Counted from the stretch's first letter, positions 9,832 through 17,783 are shown. The stretch: DNA of 64,000 bases from Mediterraneibacter butyricigenes (GCF_003574295.1 NZ_BHGK01000001.1:1550001-1614000), one strand, 5' to 3'. Numbers and translations: made by a program. Notes: generated from the letters alone by a model not told the origin.

Positions 9832-10207
9832 AGGTCACACTCCTTACTGCCGTGATAGTTTCCTCAAATTTTTGCTTATGCAGGTTCACGGCTTTTCCGG
9901 CATAAGTCACTTTGGGACGCAGGGCATACAGAACCATCGTCTTGATGTAACTGTATGGCTTTTTCCCGTCAAAGGTTTTCTGTGACATAAACCATGTAAG
10001 GGCAACGGGAATCCCGAAATATTTTAAAAATGCACCCTCAATCATGGAAAGTGGCGGTACGTCTGCAAACAGAATGATGATAAATTCCGTCAGCACAAAC
10101 CATGTAATCTGGGTAAAGGTCACAGGGAATGGCAGGTTGACATCATTGATGGCATACAGTACCTTTTCCACGTTCCAGATACTTGTATAACTTCGGATTT
10201 TCTTCAC
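9818..10207 (-). CDS. tcpE: TcpE-family conjugation membrane protein (Tn916 Orf17)
   Basis: A 129-residue inner-membrane protein equivalent to Tn916 Orf17 and TcpE of clostridial pCW3. Two hydrophobic segments (about residues 30-48 and 55-77) are followed by the family-typical FDGKKPYSYIKTMVLYALRP. I use the GTG start because AAAGGAG lies 9 bases before it. It overlaps the VirB4-like gene by 14 bases. TcpE proteins are needed for efficient transfer and are thought to support the ATPase at the membrane. Confidence 0.9.
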   Translation of the reverse strand: MKKIRSYTSIWNVEKVLYAINDVNLPFPVTFTQITWFVLTEFIIILFADVPPLSMIEGAFLKYFGIPVALTWFMSQKTFDGKKPYSYIKTMVLYALRPKVTYAGKAVNLHKQKFEETITAVRSVTYVPD

Positions 10208-10320
10208 TTGTAGTAACTCCTTTCTTCATTTTCATAACAACAGGGACAGCCGGATTTAACAGACTGTCCCCAAGAGAAAAGCTGACAGTAGCACCAGTGG
10301 CGGTGCTGATCTGCCAGCCC

Positions 10321-10824
10321 TTAACGCAGTACCTCACAGATACCAGCGTTTGTTGCAATAAATGTCCCCTCTATATCGAGGTCACGCCCGTAGGCTTCGT
10401 AGTCGATATAGTTCTGTAAAGAGGACGGGATTTCTCCGAGTACCTGTTCTTCATCAATCAGATAGTAGGCTAAATCGGTCATTGTTTCACAGCCGGAATA
10501 CAGAATGATGTCGTCCTTATGCTCCACCAGTTCTTCCAGACTTCCATAGCAGGACACGAAACTTTCCAAGTCGTCCAGCAGGTAATCGGGTAATTCTTCC
10601 AACTGCTCATAGATACGGTTCAGTTCCGAAATGGAGATATATTCGCTAATCTCCATCGGGAAGTTGTCCGTATCATGGATTGCGTATTCTTCGTACTCCG
10701 TATTTAAGCCGATACGTTCTACAATCACTTCTTCGTCCAATGGAAAAGAGAACCAGTCCCCGACCAGTTCTCCCTCATTGTACTTGCCAAGGTTGGCTAT
10801 ATAGACTTGCATATCATCAATCAT
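10321..10824 (-). CDS. ardA: ArdA antirestriction protein (Tn916 Orf18 position)
   Basis: A 167-residue, strongly acidic protein of the ArdA family, DNA mimics that bind type I restriction enzymes and protect incoming DNA. Family features are the N-terminal strand MQVYIANLGKYNEGELVGDWFS (split here as IANLGKYNEGE and GDWFSFPL), the central FPMEISEYISISELNRI and the C-terminal YGRDLDIEGTF. The length is that of classical ArdA. It is the last of three related genes in tandem. The roughly 110 bases after it hold the ribosome site for Orf17. Confidence 0.92.
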   Translation of the reverse strand: MIDDMQVYIANLGKYNEGELVGDWFSFPLDEEVIVERIGLNTEYEEYAIHDTDNFPMEISEYISISELNRIYEQLEELPDYLLDDLESFVSCYGSLEELVEHKDDIILYSGCETMTDLAYYLIDEEQVLGEIPSSLQNYIDYEAYGRDLDIEGTFIATNAGICEVLR

Positions 10825-10840
10825 AAGCGGTCACTTCCTT

Positions 10841-11236
10841 TCACTCATTGTATTCATAAAATCTGCCATGCACACACAAGAACCGTTCTGATGGTTCTTC
10901 CATATCCGAACAGTTCCGATGGTATGTAATATTGCAAAGTCCGGCTTCCAGCTCTTGCAGGTTTGGAAACCATTCTCTTTGAATTGCAGGTATATCTTCG
11001 GGTGGGATTTCACTCTCCGAAATCGCAAGGCAGATATTGTTTAACAGGTCAAGGTCTGTATCTTGCAGGATTTCAAAAGGGAAATCATAATCACTGATAA
11101 GATAACGGTCACTGTCCGGCGGTAAGCCAATGGATTGTTTTAATGCTTCTATGTTGCAGGGAAGTGTAAACCATGCACAGCCTGTATCTTTTTCCTGTTC
11201 ATCAAGATTGATAACAAATACTTTCATTTCTGCCAT
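10841..11236 (-). CDS. Short ArdA-family paralogue
   Basis: A 131-residue acidic protein clearly related to its two neighbours. The N-terminal strand KVFVINLDEQEKDTGCAWFT matches the ArdA start, and FPFEILQDTDLDLLNNI corresponds to the middle domain, but the C-terminal ArdA domain is shorter. ATG at 11236 is chosen because AGGTGG lies 7 bases upstream. A complete ArdA has three subdomains, so this shorter form may bind restriction enzymes differently or pair with a neighbour; that is inference. Confidence 0.7.
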   Translation of the reverse strand: MAEMKVFVINLDEQEKDTGCAWFTLPCNIEALKQSIGLPPDSDRYLISDYDFPFEILQDTDLDLLNNICLAISESEIPPEDIPAIQREWFPNLQELEAGLCNITYHRNCSDMEEPSERFLCVHGRFYEYNE

Positions 11237-11251
11237 AAGCAATACCACCTG

Positions 11252-11743
11252 TCAAAGTTTGAACATGCCGTTGTTGCAGAGGGCATAACGTCCTTTTTCT
11301 TCCAGCTCATGGGCGTAGGCTTCCAGATTAAAATATTTCTTTCCCTTTTCGGAGAGAGCAGAAAATTCAATGTTATGCTCCAAGCGGTAACGGGCAACGT
11401 CCATGATGTTGTGGCACTCTGGATAAAACAGAAATTCTTCGGATTTCTGCAATAAATCCTCTACACCGCCACAATAGGGAATCAACTCTTTGTATGCCTG
11501 CTGAACTTCTGGCGATAAATCCGTGTAAGTAAAGTACAGCTTGTTTAACCGTCTGACAGATGTTGTCCTTACAATGTCGCCAGCAAAAGGGAGCTTCATG
11601 TCTGTGATTTGATAATCTTTACTGTCAGCTTCCACACCGAGCAGGTCACGGAACAGTTCATAATCAATAGGTAAATCAAACCAGCGAGAGGTTTTATCCT
11701 CTGCTGATTTGGTCGTTTCAATCAATACGCTACATTCTTCCAT
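11252..11743 (-). CDS. ArdA-family paralogue
   Basis: A 163-residue acidic protein with the layout of ArdA: WFDLPIDYELFRDLLGV near the start, then LPFAGDIVRTTSVRRLNKLY, a central four-helix-like part, and the ending NLEAYAHELEEKGRYAL, matching the C-terminal signature of the canonical ArdA two genes on. Sequence divergence is high, suggesting a distinct target range rather than a recent duplication. It lies between TcpD and the short paralogue with only 5 to 8 bases of spacing. Confidence 0.72.
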   Translation of the reverse strand: MEECSVLIETTKSAEDKTSRWFDLPIDYELFRDLLGVEADSKDYQITDMKLPFAGDIVRTTSVRRLNKLYFTYTDLSPEVQQAYKELIPYCGGVEDLLQKSEEFLFYPECHNIMDVARYRLEHNIEFSALSEKGKKYFNLEAYAHELEEKGRYALCNNGMFKL

Positions 11744-11748
11744 AGGCT

Positions 11749-11970
11749 TTACGCTCCAATAATCTTATTGAATAACTGTAACAATACGTCTTTTACGCCG
11801 GACGCATTGAATACAAGACCAACGGCTACTAAGGCAACTACCAAGAATCCGATGAGTTTGGAAAACTCACGCTTGAATCCCAAGTAGATACCGATAACAA
11901 CAATCGCCATCAGCACAAGGCTCTGTGCGTTGCTTAAAAACCAGTTATAAAGGTTCTGTCCAAAATTCAT
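11749..11970 (-). CDS. TcpD-family small membrane protein
   Basis: A 73-residue protein with two hydrophobic segments (about 15-30 and 38-58, IGFLVVALVAVGLVFNASG) at the Orf19 position. It resembles the TcpD family of clostridial conjugation systems, which form small integral subunits of the mating apparatus. Its ATG overlaps the stop of the preceding DUF3789 gene by 4 bases (ATGA), and GAAAGGAG precedes it. Confidence 0.7.
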   Translation of the reverse strand: MNFGQNLYNWFLSNAQSLVLMAIVVIGIYLGFKREFSKLIGFLVVALVAVGLVFNASGVKDVLLQLFNKIIGA

Positions 11971-12101
11971 GCTTTCTTTTCTCCTTTCAGTTCCATCATT
12001 TTTCGGTCAGACTGTCTGCCAGCCTGTAAAATACACATGGCAATCACGCCAACTGTTCCCCCTAAAGAGAAGAGCAGGAAGTCAAATAATAATCGTTGCA
12101 T
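11967..12101 (-). CDS. DUF3789 small membrane peptide
   Basis: A 44-residue peptide starting MQRLLFDFLLFSLGGTVGV and continuing with AMCILQAGRQSD and a charged tail. This fits DUF3789, a single membrane helix with a conserved GGTVGV motif followed by a QAGR-type motif. It overlaps TcpD by 4 bases and sits just 3 bases after the relaxase stop. The same family occurs in the second element before mobC (54821-54964), so it is linked to mobilisation genes in both ICEs. Confidence 0.75.
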   Translation of the reverse strand: MQRLLFDFLLFSLGGTVGVIAMCILQAGRQSDRKMMELKGEKKA

Positions 12102-12104
12102 TTT

Positions 12105-13337
12105 TCAATTCTCCTTTTCCAAAATCACATCTTCGGTAGATGTGGTCTGCTGTTCAATTATCTTGTAATGCTTTTCCGTCAGTTTCGTGGATTTACGGAT
12201 TTCTTTCAGATAATCAATCCCTGTTTTCGCTGTGATTGTTTCCAGCATTTTGAGTGTCGGGTCAACCTGCCGTTGAATCCAGCGTAGGGTTCTGTCCAGT
12301 GTGTAGGGTTCAGGTTTGGTCGTGAGCTTTAACGGCTCTCTGTTTTCCCCGATGAACCACGCCCAACGGACAGATAATTTCCAGTCGCTCCGTTTCTTGT
12401 CTGCTTCCTTATCCACAAAGCGTACATAACGGTTGATAATAGAAAATGCCGTCCGTTCAGCGTCATAGTAAGTCAGCAGGTCACGGACAGCATAATAAGC
12501 ACGTTCATTTTTTAACCGTATTTCAAATCTGTTTTTTATCGGTGCTTCCTCAATGGGAATCCCAAGTTTGATGTACTGCTCATAGCTTTTTTCATAAACA
12601 CAGAAGTACACCTCACTTTTCAATGAGCCGATATAAAGCGTATACCCCATACCAGCCTTGTCCTGTTCCTCATGCTTGACCAGTTCGCCGGAAGCATAGG
12701 ACTTAAAGGAACGGAACACCGATACACATTCCTCATTCCGGCATTTTTCGGTCAGTTCTGGAATATCTAACATTCCCGTATGGTCATTGATGGCAAGGTC
12801 AAGACGTTTCATCACACCGCCGTCCACCAGAGCGTCCATAAGGAAGTCATACCAGCTCCGTTCCTGTGCCAGCAGATAACTTTCAAACTGGCGACAGCCT
12901 TTTCCTTTCAGTTCCAGCAGGACACCTTTTTCTTCATCGGGAGAAGTATATACGAAAATATCTCCGATGTAGTAGTGTTCTGTATAACTGTAATGCCCGA
13001 AGTCCTCATGTATCATGTATTGAATATTGAGCTGTAAAATATCTTTGATGATGTGTCCAATATCCAGTGTCGGAAACCGTATCCTCACATAATCAAACAG
13101 CATGGTAAGCGGTGCTTCTGGATTGAATTTTTCCAGAGCTTCCAAAAGTTTTACTTTCATTTCTTCTGTGACTGCCACCTTGCCGGATTCGATACGGCTT
13201 AAATGTTCACGGCTGATTCCAGCCATGACCGCAAGTTTCGTCTGGGATACACCGTACTGCAAACGCCTGTCTGCAAAATCCTGTATCCACTCTGTATCAT
13301 TCAGTGCGATACCCCCTTTACGAAAAAACTGTGACAT
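12105..13337 (-). CDS. MOBT relaxase / replication initiation factor (Tn916 Orf20)
   Basis: A 410-residue relaxase of the Rep_trans/MOBT type. An N-terminal XRE helix-turn-helix (about residues 22-75, VSQTKLAVMAGISREHLSRI) precedes the replication-initiator catalytic domain with the metal-site strand MKRLDLAINDHTG and the C-terminal winged region RFEIRLKNERAYYAVRDLL. It nicks oriT, which lies just upstream. The start is uncertain: ATG at 13337 lies inside a perfect palindrome and lacks a ribosome site, whereas AAAGGGGG precedes a CTG at 13304 in the same frame. Confidence 0.9.
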   Translation of the reverse strand: MSQFFRKGGIALNDTEWIQDFADRRLQYGVSQTKLAVMAGISREHLSRIESGKVAVTEEMKVKLLEALEKFNPEAPLTMLFDYVRIRFPTLDIGHIIKDILQLNIQYMIHEDFGHYSYTEHYYIGDIFVYTSPDEEKGVLLELKGKGCRQFESYLLAQERSWYDFLMDALVDGGVMKRLDLAINDHTGMLDIPELTEKCRNEECVSVFRSFKSYASGELVKHEEQDKAGMGYTLYIGSLKSEVYFCVYEKSYEQYIKLGIPIEEAPIKNRFEIRLKNERAYYAVRDLLTYYDAERTAFSIINRYVRFVDKEADKKRSDWKLSVRWAWFIGENREPLKLTTKPEPYTLDRTLRWIQRQVDPTLKMLETITAKTGIDYLKEIRKSTKLTEKHYKIIEQQTTSTEDVILEKEN

Positions 13338-13355
13338 TTTATATCCGATGTCACA
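13330..13355. promoter_or_regulatory. Palindrome overlapping the relaxase start, candidate operator
   Basis: Perfect 8-base arms TGTGACAT and ATGTCACA are separated by 10 bases containing a TATAAA-like box (minus strand). The left arm contains the annotated ATG of the relaxase gene. Because the relaxase carries an XRE-type HTH, autoregulation at this site is plausible but not shown. Confidence 0.5.
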
Positions 13356-13431
13356 GCAGTAAAAAAAGCTACCAAACGCTTGATTTCAGCCAAGAATCGG
13401 TAACTTTTGTGTATGTTTCCTTGTGATTTGT

Positions 13432-13456
13432 GCCCCTCTGTTAGATACCGAGGGGC
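13432..13456 (-). other. oriT: oriT core of the Tn916/ICEBs1 (MOBT) type
   Basis: On the minus strand the site reads GCCCCTC, then GGTATCTAACA, then GAGGGGC: a 7-base perfect inverted repeat around a loop. It has the same form as the Tn916 and ICEBs1 oriT cores, which combine C-run and G-run arms with TATCTAACAG-like or GCTAACAG-like loops. It lies between the coupling-protein and relaxase genes, as in Tn916. Nicking is expected in the loop. Confidence 0.8.
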
Positions 13457-13465
13457 TTGATATAT

Positions 13466-13491
13466 GCTGGCGTGGCTACCGCCACACCAGC
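13466..13491. other. Second hairpin beside oriT
   Basis: GCTGG-C-GTGGC and GCCAC-A-CCAGC form an imperfect stem of about 10 pairs with a tiny loop, immediately beside the oriT core. Further short repeats run to 13550. In this ICE family such sequences flank oriT as accessory protein sites or single-strand origins; the role here is inferred. Confidence 0.5.
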
Positions 13492-13557
13492 AAGGCTAGT
13501 CCGTACCTGTGGCTTTCGCTTCGCACGCCACTTGTCCGTCCTGCCTTATGTGTGCAA

Positions 13558-13971
13558 TCATTCCATTTCCAGAGTAAATTTTTCTGGATTGTCCACAATA
13601 TTGTATGTGCCGTCTATCTGGTTCTCCTGCCGATAGGAAAAGCTAAATGCCGAGTTGCCGGATTCAGCGTCTTTCTGGTTCTTGTAGACCGTAACAGAAA
13701 GTGCGTGGGGAATCTGAATATCATAACTGAAACGGACACTGTGAAAAGAGTTGTCCCTGCATTTTTCAAATATTTGTTCCGCACATTTCTGTTGATCGGT
13801 CACGACCAAAGTGTTGAGTATGACCGACACCCGTAGCTCATAATGGTTATCAGAGCCAGAGCCAGACGAAGAAGATACGTCCATCTGTCGTCCCCATTGC
13901 AGGTAAAACAGGATTCCTGCCAAGAGCAGAAGTATAGTGATTACTATAATTATTGTCCGTTTTCTTATCAT
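13558..13971 (-). CDS. Hypothetical membrane-anchored protein
   Basis: A 137-residue protein with an N-terminal membrane anchor (residues 5-23, RTIIIVITILLLLAGILFY), then a serine/glycine linker (SSSSGSGSD) and a beta-rich outer domain containing VRFSYDIQIPHALSV. It lies between oriT and the HTH gene and is transcribed away from the latter. I do not recognise the family. A conjugation-surface or entry-exclusion role is possible but unsupported. Confidence 0.55.
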   Translation of the reverse strand: MIRKRTIIIVITILLLLAGILFYLQWGRQMDVSSSSGSGSDNHYELRVSVILNTLVVTDQQKCAEQIFEKCRDNSFHSVRFSYDIQIPHALSVTVYKNQKDAESGNSAFSFSYRQENQIDGTYNIVDNPEKFTLEME

Positions 13972-13985
13972 TTTAATTTCCTCCG

Positions 13986-14011
13986 TACACCTGTATTACA
14001 GTACAAGTGTA
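13986..14011. promoter_or_regulatory. Imperfect palindrome between divergent genes, candidate operator
   Basis: TACACCTGTA and TACAAGTGTA are inverted copies matching at 9 of 10 positions, separated by TTACAG. They sit between the minus-strand gene ending at 13971 and the plus-strand HTH gene starting at 14080. Binding by that HTH protein is the obvious hypothesis. Confidence 0.45.
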
Positions 14012-14079
14012 GAGCAAAACAGCTTATTTTTCAATACAGCTATATTTATAATTTGATTAAAAGAACGAGGTAAACAAAA

Positions 14080-14280
14080 ATGACAGTGTACATGGATTTA
14101 GAAAATCTTCTCAAAGAAAAGAATATCAGTAAAAATAAAGTCTGTGAAGCCTGTAATTTACAGAGGACACAGCTCAACAACTACTGCAAAAATAAAGTAA
14201 CCAGAATCGACTTCTCCATCTTAGCAAAGTTGTGTGAATATCTGGACTGCACACCTAATGACATCTTGAAATTAAAGTAA
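14080..14280 (+). CDS. Small XRE/Cro-type HTH regulator
   Basis: A 66-residue protein that is essentially one Cro/C1-type helix-turn-helix: LLKEKNISKNKVCEACNLQR, QLNNYCKNK, then FSILAKLCEYLDCTPNDILK. It is the only gene on the plus strand in this ICE and overlaps the 3' end of the coupling-protein gene tail to tail by 9 bases. GAGGT lies upstream of the ATG. Such proteins typically repress or time ICE transfer genes; the palindrome at 13986-14011 is a candidate target. Confidence 0.8.
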   Translation: MTVYMDLENLLKEKNISKNKVCEACNLQRTQLNNYCKNKVTRIDFSILAKLCEYLDCTPNDILKLK

Positions 14281-15663
14281 GGCTTCGGATTGCTCGAGAG
14301 CCTTTTTTTCTGTTCTCCTTTCTGCAAGTTCCCCAATCGTACCCAAGAAATCATAGCCTTTGGGTACAAGGGGAGTGTAAAATTCTGATATGACACTTGT
14401 TCCCACATCACAGTATCCACGCCCTTTAATTCGCTTCTGGAAAAATTGTTTTTTCACATCACTTCCAAAGAGCATACCGTAACCAAGTTCACTCATGCGA
14501 CCAAGCCCCACACGGAAGTTAAAGTTATCTCTGATACCGTCCCCGAAATATTTTGCGTCTGGACGCTGGCAAGCCACAATCAGAAAATAGCCAGCCTGTC
14601 TGCCAAGCATGACGATTTTCTTTAGCTGGCTTAACAGGGCGGTACTTTCTTTTGTTGTGAGCATTTCTAGGAAAGCCACATATTCATCAAAGATAAGGAA
14701 TTGTGGAGAAAGTCCCAGATAGGCATAGTTTTCTCCTGTACGGTAGTTCGGGTTCAGTTTCATTTCTTCCGAGCGTGTGACCATGCCCTCATAAAAGGTA
14801 TTGACGCAGTCAATCATATCGTCTTTCGTGTGGTAGACATTTCCCATAACCGTTCCCAAATCTGCAAGGTCAGCGTTCTTCGGGTCAAGAATATATAAAT
14901 CTGCATTGGTTCTAAGCAGTGCTTCAATGATGGTCAGTAGAAAATAGGTCTTTCCACCACCTGTACCACCGCAGATAAGGGCATGGGGAAGTGAATCATA
15001 TTCCCACACCAGATTTTTCATTAACCGCAGACCGCCGTTTTCGGCAATTACTTCATCAATCGAAATACGGTTCGCTATCATATCATAGAGCAGGGTGTAT
15101 TCGATATAGCCGTCATGCAGTGTCTTGTCGGTCAGCTCACAGTACAGTCCCGATTCCAGTTTATCCTCTAAGGACAGGAGCTGTTCTTGATATTTTCCCA
15201 TTGTAATTTCACACAGGATATGGAGCAATCCATTGTCCATCTGGTAGTAAATTTTCGGAAACCACACGATTTTTTCTCTTGATCTGCTTTGCAGGTCAGT
15301 GAAAAAAACGCTGTCTTTGGTGTTCTCCGCTTCATACCATTTATTTTCCAGCACCATGCGAGCCAGTTTTTGTCTGTGTAGCAACCGCTTGATACGGTCA
15401 TATCCATAACGGTAGTAGAGAAAAGCGACCAATGCACAAACACCAGTCGCTATCAGAACCGTAATGGAATTGTAGGCAGTCCAAGTAATTCCGGCATGGA
15501 GCAGGTTAAAATCTTTCCAGTTGGTAACAAGAAGCTGTCGCAGATTCAGTAGCAGGAACACCGCAACGAACAGGAGCAACAGCCAGCCGATACAGAAATG
15601 ATAGACCAGCGATTTATCACTGGCATGAATCCTGTTACCTTTAGGTTTTTGCCATACTTTCAT
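14272..15663 (-). CDS. tcpA: TcpA/FtsK-type conjugation coupling ATPase (Tn916 Orf21)
   Basis: A 463-residue DNA translocase that couples the relaxase-bound strand to the channel. Two membrane helices (about residues 25-43 and 66-86) precede an FtsK/SpoIIIE domain with Walker A GGTGGGKTYFLL, Walker B FLIFDEYVAF and the downstream RPDAKYFGDGIRDNFNFRVG. The size fits Tn916 Orf21. The promoter region is the 100-base gap before the DUF6483 gene. Confidence 0.92.
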   Translation of the reverse strand: MKVWQKPKGNRIHASDKSLVYHFCIGWLLLLFVAVFLLLNLRQLLVTNWKDFNLLHAGITWTAYNSITVLIATGVCALVAFLYYRYGYDRIKRLLHRQKLARMVLENKWYEAENTKDSVFFTDLQSRSREKIVWFPKIYYQMDNGLLHILCEITMGKYQEQLLSLEDKLESGLYCELTDKTLHDGYIEYTLLYDMIANRISIDEVIAENGGLRLMKNLVWEYDSLPHALICGGTGGGKTYFLLTIIEALLRTNADLYILDPKNADLADLGTVMGNVYHTKDDMIDCVNTFYEGMVTRSEEMKLNPNYRTGENYAYLGLSPQFLIFDEYVAFLEMLTTKESTALLSQLKKIVMLGRQAGYFLIVACQRPDAKYFGDGIRDNFNFRVGLGRMSELGYGMLFGSDVKKQFFQKRIKGRGYCDVGTSVISEFYTPLVPKGYDFLGTIGELAERRTEKKALEQSEALL

Positions 15664-15766
15664 ATAAACTCCTTTCTTTGGACGTAAGAAAAGCAGTCAA
15701 TCATGTAGACTAACTGCTTTGTGAATATAAATATAAAATTATAAAGGCTGATTTTTTAATTCTGTA

Positions 15767-16162
15767 TTACTCATTATATTTGAGCAAATAAAGCAAATCG
15801 CTATATCCCGATTTCATAAGTAATTGTTTGAAACCAGAAAGCACTTCTTCTTTTGTATAATTGTTGTTTTCCAAAAACTGATTATCTTTTTCACTAAGGT
15901 ACTGATAAAAAAGAGCCACCGCCATTACTTCGTTTTTGTTTGTATAGTCAATGCTATCTAAAAGTATGTTCTCTGCTTCGTTAATCTGTCCTAAATCAAT
16001 CATATTAAGAAAAATTTTCAAATTTTTTCCCGATACTTCATACTTGTTTTCTTTTTCAAGTTCAACAGAAACATACTTTTTCCCAAAGGCTAATGAAAAT
16101 AATACTCTTACCATTTCTTTTATCATTCGCATGATGTAATCTTTTTCATCGGTAAAATTCAT
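15767..16162 (-). CDS. DUF6483-like protein
   Basis: A 131-residue soluble protein. The start KDYIMRMIKEMVRVLFSLAFG and the following helices fit the pattern of DUF6483 proteins of unknown function, common in Clostridia. It has no signal peptide. It lies between the conserved orf21 and orf22 positions of the ICE together with the peptidase-like gene, so both are cargo inserted in the backbone. Confidence 0.6.
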   Translation of the reverse strand: MNFTDEKDYIMRMIKEMVRVLFSLAFGKKYVSVELEKENKYEVSGKNLKIFLNMIDLGQINEAENILLDSIDYTNKNEVMAVALFYQYLSEKDNQFLENNNYTKEEVLSGFKQLLMKSGYSDLLYLLKYNE

Positions 16163-16235
16163 TTTCCCATCTCCTTAAATGTTGGTTTAATTGTTTGGAA
16201 CATATAAGCTAACTTATAAAACTGGAATTTTCAAA

Positions 16236-16838
16236 TTATTCTTTGCAAATAACCTTTGAACCTTCACCATCAATTACAATTCCCTGACGGTTGTTAATTG
16301 GGCATAGATTCAAATCCGAAAACTCAGTCATTATTTTCTCGGTAACTTTCTTAAATGGTGCTGTAAGATAATGCGGAAGAACATAGAAATCAATCAAATC
16401 AAGCCCTGCATCATCTTCTTGTGAGTAGTCCTCCGGCTTTTCATCCATTTGCTCGATATATTGGATGCTTGGAGCGCATATAATCGCACCTGCCGATTCA
16501 CCAATCATCAGTTTTCCCTTTGCCAATTCTTTCTTCAACAGCTCATCCGTTCCCGTTTTACGGAGCTGGTCTATAAGGAAAAAAGAATTTCCGCCGGTAA
16601 AATATATCACATCCGCATCTTCAAAAACAGACTGTATCGTTGAATAAGCCTCCGTTGAAATATCAATTTCAGTTACGATTGCTCCCAACTTTTTGAATAA
16701 TTTTCGAGCCGAGCCGACATAACCGATGTAGCCTTCACACAGCGAAGCTGTTGGAATAAATGCGACTTTTTTATTTTCAATTTCTTCCTTTATCAGACTT
16801 CCTACACTTGAAAAGTGCGAACATAAAAACAGTTTCAT
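16236..16838 (-). CDS. S51-type peptidase / class I glutamine amidotransferase-like protein
   Basis: A 200-residue protein of the dipeptidase E / peptidase S51 superfamily. The alpha/beta fold shows VAFIPTAS, then IYFTGGNSFFLI and the nucleophile elbow KLMIGESAGAIIC, where Ser is the probable catalytic residue. The later histidine lies in YVLPHYLTAPF. ATG at 16838 follows AAGGAG at good spacing. Family members cleave Asp-X dipeptides or act on cyanophycin-like substrates; the substrate here is unknown. It is cargo, not part of the transfer backbone. Confidence 0.8.
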   Translation of the reverse strand: MKLFLCSHFSSVGSLIKEEIENKKVAFIPTASLCEGYIGYVGSARKLFKKLGAIVTEIDISTEAYSTIQSVFEDADVIYFTGGNSFFLIDQLRKTGTDELLKKELAKGKLMIGESAGAIICAPSIQYIEQMDEKPEDYSQEDDAGLDLIDFYVLPHYLTAPFKKVTEKIMTEFSDLNLCPINNRQGIVIDGEGSKVICKE

Positions 16839-16934
16839 CAATATTCTCCTTTATATATAAATTACGATTTGATTAGATAAGCACATTATATCAATTATAT
16901 ACGACCCGTACAACAGAAAATCTAAGTTATGAAC

Positions 16935-17318
16935 TTATTTCTTCGGCGGTTGCTGTGGAGCATTGTTCTGTGAATTTCCGGCATGAGTGCCTTTGTTCTT
17001 CAAAACAATATCGTCTGCTTTTACATACCAGTCCACATCTGCACCACGGTAATTTGCATTGGCTACCGTATCTGCCACAGGGTTGATAAGTTCCACTTCG
17101 GCGTTGTAGTCATAGTCCTTTAACGGCACAGTTGCTGGAACGGATACCTGTATCATGCGTCCCTGTGTGTTGCATTTCAAATCGTAGGTACGTTCCTTAA
17201 TTTCCTCACTTACCGTTCCATCTTCATTTTGTACATGAACCTCACGGCGTAATGCGGAGAACTTCAACACTCCGAAAGTCTTTTCTTTATCAATAACGAT
17301 TCCATTTGCTAATCTCAT
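16935..17318 (-). CDS. YdcP-family protein (Tn916 Orf22)
   Basis: A 127-residue protein matching the DUF961/YdcP family of Tn916 and ICEBs1 elements: MRLANGIVIDKEKTFGVLKF at the start and VELINPVADTVANANYRG in the centre. The C-terminal tail is Q/P/K-rich and probably disordered. These are early genes of the element, next to the attachment end; they affect transfer-gene expression or DNA processing, but the molecular role is poorly known. Confidence 0.9.
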   Translation of the reverse strand: MRLANGIVIDKEKTFGVLKFSALRREVHVQNEDGTVSEEIKERTYDLKCNTQGRMIQVSVPATVPLKDYDYNAEVELINPVADTVANANYRGADVDWYVKADDIVLKNKGTHAGNSQNNAPQQPPKK

Positions 17319-17333
17319 AATCTGAATACCTCC

Positions 17334-17657
17334 TTATTTACTTTCTGCTGGTAACATATCGTCTGCAAGCAGGATATAATTGACAAATCCACGTTCCCCG
17401 ATTTTATACCCATCGGTAGTAATACGTGGGTTGATAAGTTTTACTTTCTGCTCCGGCGAGAAATGTTTTTCGCCAGCTTTGGCAGGAAGTGTCACAACTA
17501 CATCATCGGCTCTCTGCACATCGGAATACAGGTTGTAGCTTCTGGTAATGACAGCCATACGCCCGTTGATTCTCTGCTGTTCCGTAGTGTTTTCTCCGGC
17601 AAACTCCAAGTTCCCGAAAGTCTCTTCCATGTTTGGTACGACAAATCTTAATTCCAT
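17334..17657 (-). CDS. YdcP-family protein (Tn916 Orf23)
   Basis: A 107-residue paralogue of the following gene, with the shared elements METFGNLEF-like (MEETFGNLEFAGE) and VKLINPRITTDGYKIGERGF. It is separated from Orf22 by 15 bases including a strong GGAGG site. It is the first transfer-backbone gene in the minus-strand operon, as in Tn916. Confidence 0.9.
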   Translation of the reverse strand: MELRFVVPNMEETFGNLEFAGENTTEQQRINGRMAVITRSYNLYSDVQRADDVVVTLPAKAGEKHFSPEQKVKLINPRITTDGYKIGERGFVNYILLADDMLPAESK

Positions 17658-17708
17658 AAATAATTGACCTCTTTTCTTTCAGTTTTAGTTTCTTTCCTGC
17701 TGTACGTT

Positions 17709-17783
17709 GTGGGGAGCTACACTCCCCACGCCCCTAGTGGACTTCACGCTCCTGTAAACCAAGTGCTTCACGGGAGCGTGAAG
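17709..17783. terminator. Two adjacent strong hairpins between adhesin and transfer operon
   Basis: GTGGGGAG/CTCCCCAC (17709-17729, loop of 5) and CTTCACGCTCC/GGAGCGTGAAG (17742-17783, loop of 20) are perfect inverted repeats. Neither is followed by a T run, so classical termination is doubtful. They separate the adhesin transcript from Orf23 and could limit read-through or stabilise the 5' end of the transfer mRNA. Confidence 0.45.

Noticed and set aside
10143-10358. Minus-strand frame of 71 codons between ardA and tcpE
   Set aside because: It overlaps the good GTG start of tcpE and the end of ardA, has no ribosome site and no recognisable pattern; the gap is better explained as leader for tcpE.
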